Part shown: positions 62,370 through 64,000 of the stretch, in pieces | How positions within the stretch are numbered: position 1 is the first letter of the stretch | Layout of the letters: each line of letters begins with the position of its first letter | DNA from: an uncultured Siphonobacter sp. | Lineage (GTDB): Bacteria; Bacteroidota; Bacteroidia; Cytophagales; Spirosomataceae | DNA: 64,000 nt | Reading direction: 5' to 3' | Assembly (NCBI GenBank): GCA_913774715.1 | Contig: CAJYHS010000155.1 | Span: 62,001-126,000 of the forward strand | Translations under genes and position numbers: made by a program | The notes under the pieces: generated by a model | What the model saw: the letters and a program-made list of their open reading frames with translations, nothing else | Databases searched by the model: none | Told to the model about the DNA's origin: nothing

Positions 62370-62531
62370 GAACATAAAAGTAATACGTTGAAGAACTTTC
62401 CTAAAACGCTATTCCAGTAGTATTTTGTTATAAAGCTTGTGTTAAAAGCTCTAAGCGGTTCTTGACAGACTGGGTATTTTTGAGTAAATTACTTATTAAC
62501 AGCGTTTCAATAAGCTGGTTATTCTCATCAT

Positions 62532-63908
62532 ATGGCTAAGGTTAAAACATCATATTTTTGTCAAAATTGTGGGTATCAGTCTCCTAAGTGGATGGGACGT
62601 TGTCCTTCCTGCGGCGAGTGGAATACATTGGTAGAGGAGATCGTGCAGAAGGCCGAACCTGAAAAAGGTCGTTGGAGACCAGCCTCTTCAGGACCGGTTA
62701 TTGCAGCTAAGCCTAAAGCCATTGCTGAAATCAATTACAGTGAGCAGCCCCGTTTACTAACGCCAGACGGTGAATTGAATCGAGTTCTGGGCGGTGGAAT
62801 CGTTCCAGGATCGTTAGTCTTGATTGGGGGAGAGCCGGGCATTGGGAAATCAACACTGATGTTACAAATCGCCCTTAACTTACCTGGAGTTCGCGTCCTG
62901 TATGTATCCGGTGAAGAGTCGGATCAGCAAATTAAAATGCGGGCTGAACGGCTGGGGAATAATTCTACGGATTGCTTCATTCTAACGGAAACGTCAACTC
63001 AGAATATCTTCAAGCAAATTGAAAATTTCGAGCCGGATATTCTGGTTATTGATTCGATTCAAACCTTACAGTCAAATCTGGTGGAGTCGGGTGCTGGAAG
63101 TGTGTCTCAGGTGCGGGAATGCACGGCTGAACTCATGAAGTTTGCCAAAGAATCAGGTACCCCGGTGTTCATGATTGGTCATATTACCAAAGATGGTAAC
63201 CTGGCCGGGCCTAAAGTACTGGAACACATGGTGGATACCGTTTTGCAGTTTGAAGGCGACCGCCATTTGGCCTATCGGATTTTACGGACGACGAAAAATC
63301 GTTTTGGAAGTACTTCAGAATTAGGTATTTACGAAATGCAGGGAACAGGGCTAAGGGAAGTTAGTAACCCTTCTGAAATACTCATTTCTCAGCGAGAGGA
63401 TGCCTTGAGCGGGATTACTATTGGTACGATGCTGGAAGGGAACCGTACCTTGCTCATCGAAACTCAGTCTTTAGTGTCGATTGCTACTTACGGAACGCCT
63501 CAGCGAAGCAGTACGGGTTTTGATGCCAAACGACTTAATATGTTATTGGCGGTACTGGAAAAAAGAGGAGGGTTTCGCCTCGGAGCTCAGGATGTATTCC
63601 TCAATATTGCCGGTGGGTTGAAAGTGGAGGATCCAGCTATTGACCTGGCTGTTTGTGCGTCGCTGGTTTCTTCTTACGAGGATATTGCCATTCCTGCTTC
63701 AGTTTGTTTTGCGGCGGAAGTTGGACTGGGTGGAGAAGTTCGGGCGGTCAATCGCATCGAAAATCGTATTGCGGAAGCTCAGAAACTAGGGTTCAAGGAA
63801 ATCTGGATTTCGCGGTATAATGCCAAGGGCTTGGACTTGAGCCAGTATAAGATCAAAGTTCGCACAGCTTCTAAGCTTGACGAGGTTTTCATTTCGCTAT
63901 TGCGTTGA
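62532..63908 (+). CDS. radA: DNA repair protein RadA
   Basis: RadA is a RecA-like ATPase that helps process recombination intermediates. The 458-residue protein has an N-terminal zinc finger (Cys10, Cys13, Cys24, Cys27 in YFCQNCGYQSPKWMGRCPSC). Walker A is GGEPGIGKST (about residues 98-107), the RadA-specific KNRFG motif lies in RTTKNRFGSTSELGIYEM, and a Lon-like C-terminal domain has DVFLNIAGGLKVEDPAIDLA. A TATTTTTG box (62475-62482) precedes it. It is complete, ending 92 bases before the window edge. Confidence 0.97.
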   Translation: MAKVKTSYFCQNCGYQSPKWMGRCPSCGEWNTLVEEIVQKAEPEKGRWRPASSGPVIAAKPKAIAEINYSEQPRLLTPDGELNRVLGGGIVPGSLVLIGGEPGIGKSTLMLQIALNLPGVRVLYVSGEESDQQIKMRAERLGNNSTDCFILTETSTQNIFKQIENFEPDILVIDSIQTLQSNLVESGAGSVSQVRECTAELMKFAKESGTPVFMIGHITKDGNLAGPKVLEHMVDTVLQFEGDRHLAYRILRTTKNRFGSTSELGIYEMQGTGLREVSNPSEILISQREDALSGITIGTMLEGNRTLLIETQSLVSIATYGTPQRSSTGFDAKRLNMLLAVLEKRGGFRLGAQDVFLNIAGGLKVEDPAIDLAVCASLVSSYEDIAIPASVCFAAEVGLGGEVRAVNRIENRIAEAQKLGFKEIWISRYNAKGLDLSQYKIKVRTASKLDEVFISLLR

Positions 63909-64000
63909 GAAAAACATTACCCGTTTTCAGAGTAGCACGTTTTTTGAAGTTATAAACCTACCACAATAGGTGAATAAAATAAGGCTCCATCTAAATCTGC

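Overview
The window looks like chromosomal DNA of a Bacteroidota member, most likely of the order Cytophagales (Spirosoma/Siphonobacter-like). Several features point this way: two TonB-dependent receptors and PorT-type outer-membrane barrels, SPII lipoproteins, LytTR and CHASE3-hybrid-kinase signalling, a 64-residue S21 with a Bacteroidota-type sequence, class II glycyl-tRNA synthetase, and promoter elements of the Bacteroidota type (TTTG, about 19-20 bases, TAnnTTTG). Placement below order is inference. No rRNA, tRNA, IS element, integrase or CRISPR array was seen.

Layout. 1-3.4 kb: the 3' nine-tenths of metH. 3.9-11.6 kb: an ion and osmolyte block (NhaA, a BCCT osmolyte transporter, two DUF389 membrane proteins), with a small frameshifted membrane-protein gene in the middle. 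11.6-20.3 kb: an exported SAM-hydrolase-family protein, XdhC, a TonB receptor divergent from an AraC regulator, an aldehyde dehydrogenase-DUF779 pair, and a cysteine desulfurase-NUDIX-FdhD operon. XdhC and FdhD are molybdenum-enzyme maturation factors, but no molybdoenzyme is present here. 22-30 kb: ferrochelatase, catalase, an isolated nuoH, asnS, a PAP2-like protein, rpsU and ppx. 30-40.5 kb: an MsrB-fold protein without its catalytic Cys, a lone circularly permuted ATP-grasp protein, a response regulator plus five-module hybrid kinase, a thiolase overlapping an acyl-CoA ligase, and a second TonB receptor.

40.7-49 kb is the accessory part. It holds two phage-type XRE regulators (one with an S24 self-cleavage domain), several unknown small proteins, a PIN-domain protein, DUF4385, and a four-gene operon around a RecE/Cas4-like nuclease. 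RuvB follows, then a promoter-hairpin-terminator unit that looks like an unannotated small RNA, and a 339-residue protein with a HEPN-like helix. 49-54.6 kb: an M23 lipoprotein, then a small pectin-use locus (SGNH esterase-GH28 fusion, KdgF, GH43 lipoprotein). 54.6-64 kb: housekeeping genes (TlpA, a CPA1 antiporter, glyS, GNAT, NlpC/P60, pheS, a solo LytTR protein, a PorT-like barrel, radA).

Most genes are single or in pairs and end in strong perfect-stem terminators, many of them bidirectional between convergent genes. The most novel-looking items are the candidate small RNA at 47.37-47.48 kb, the RecE-like operon with its regulators, the MsrB and thiolase homologues that lack catalytic Cys residues, and the esterase-GH28 fusion. 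All functional calls rest on motifs recognised by eye; nothing was searched against a database.
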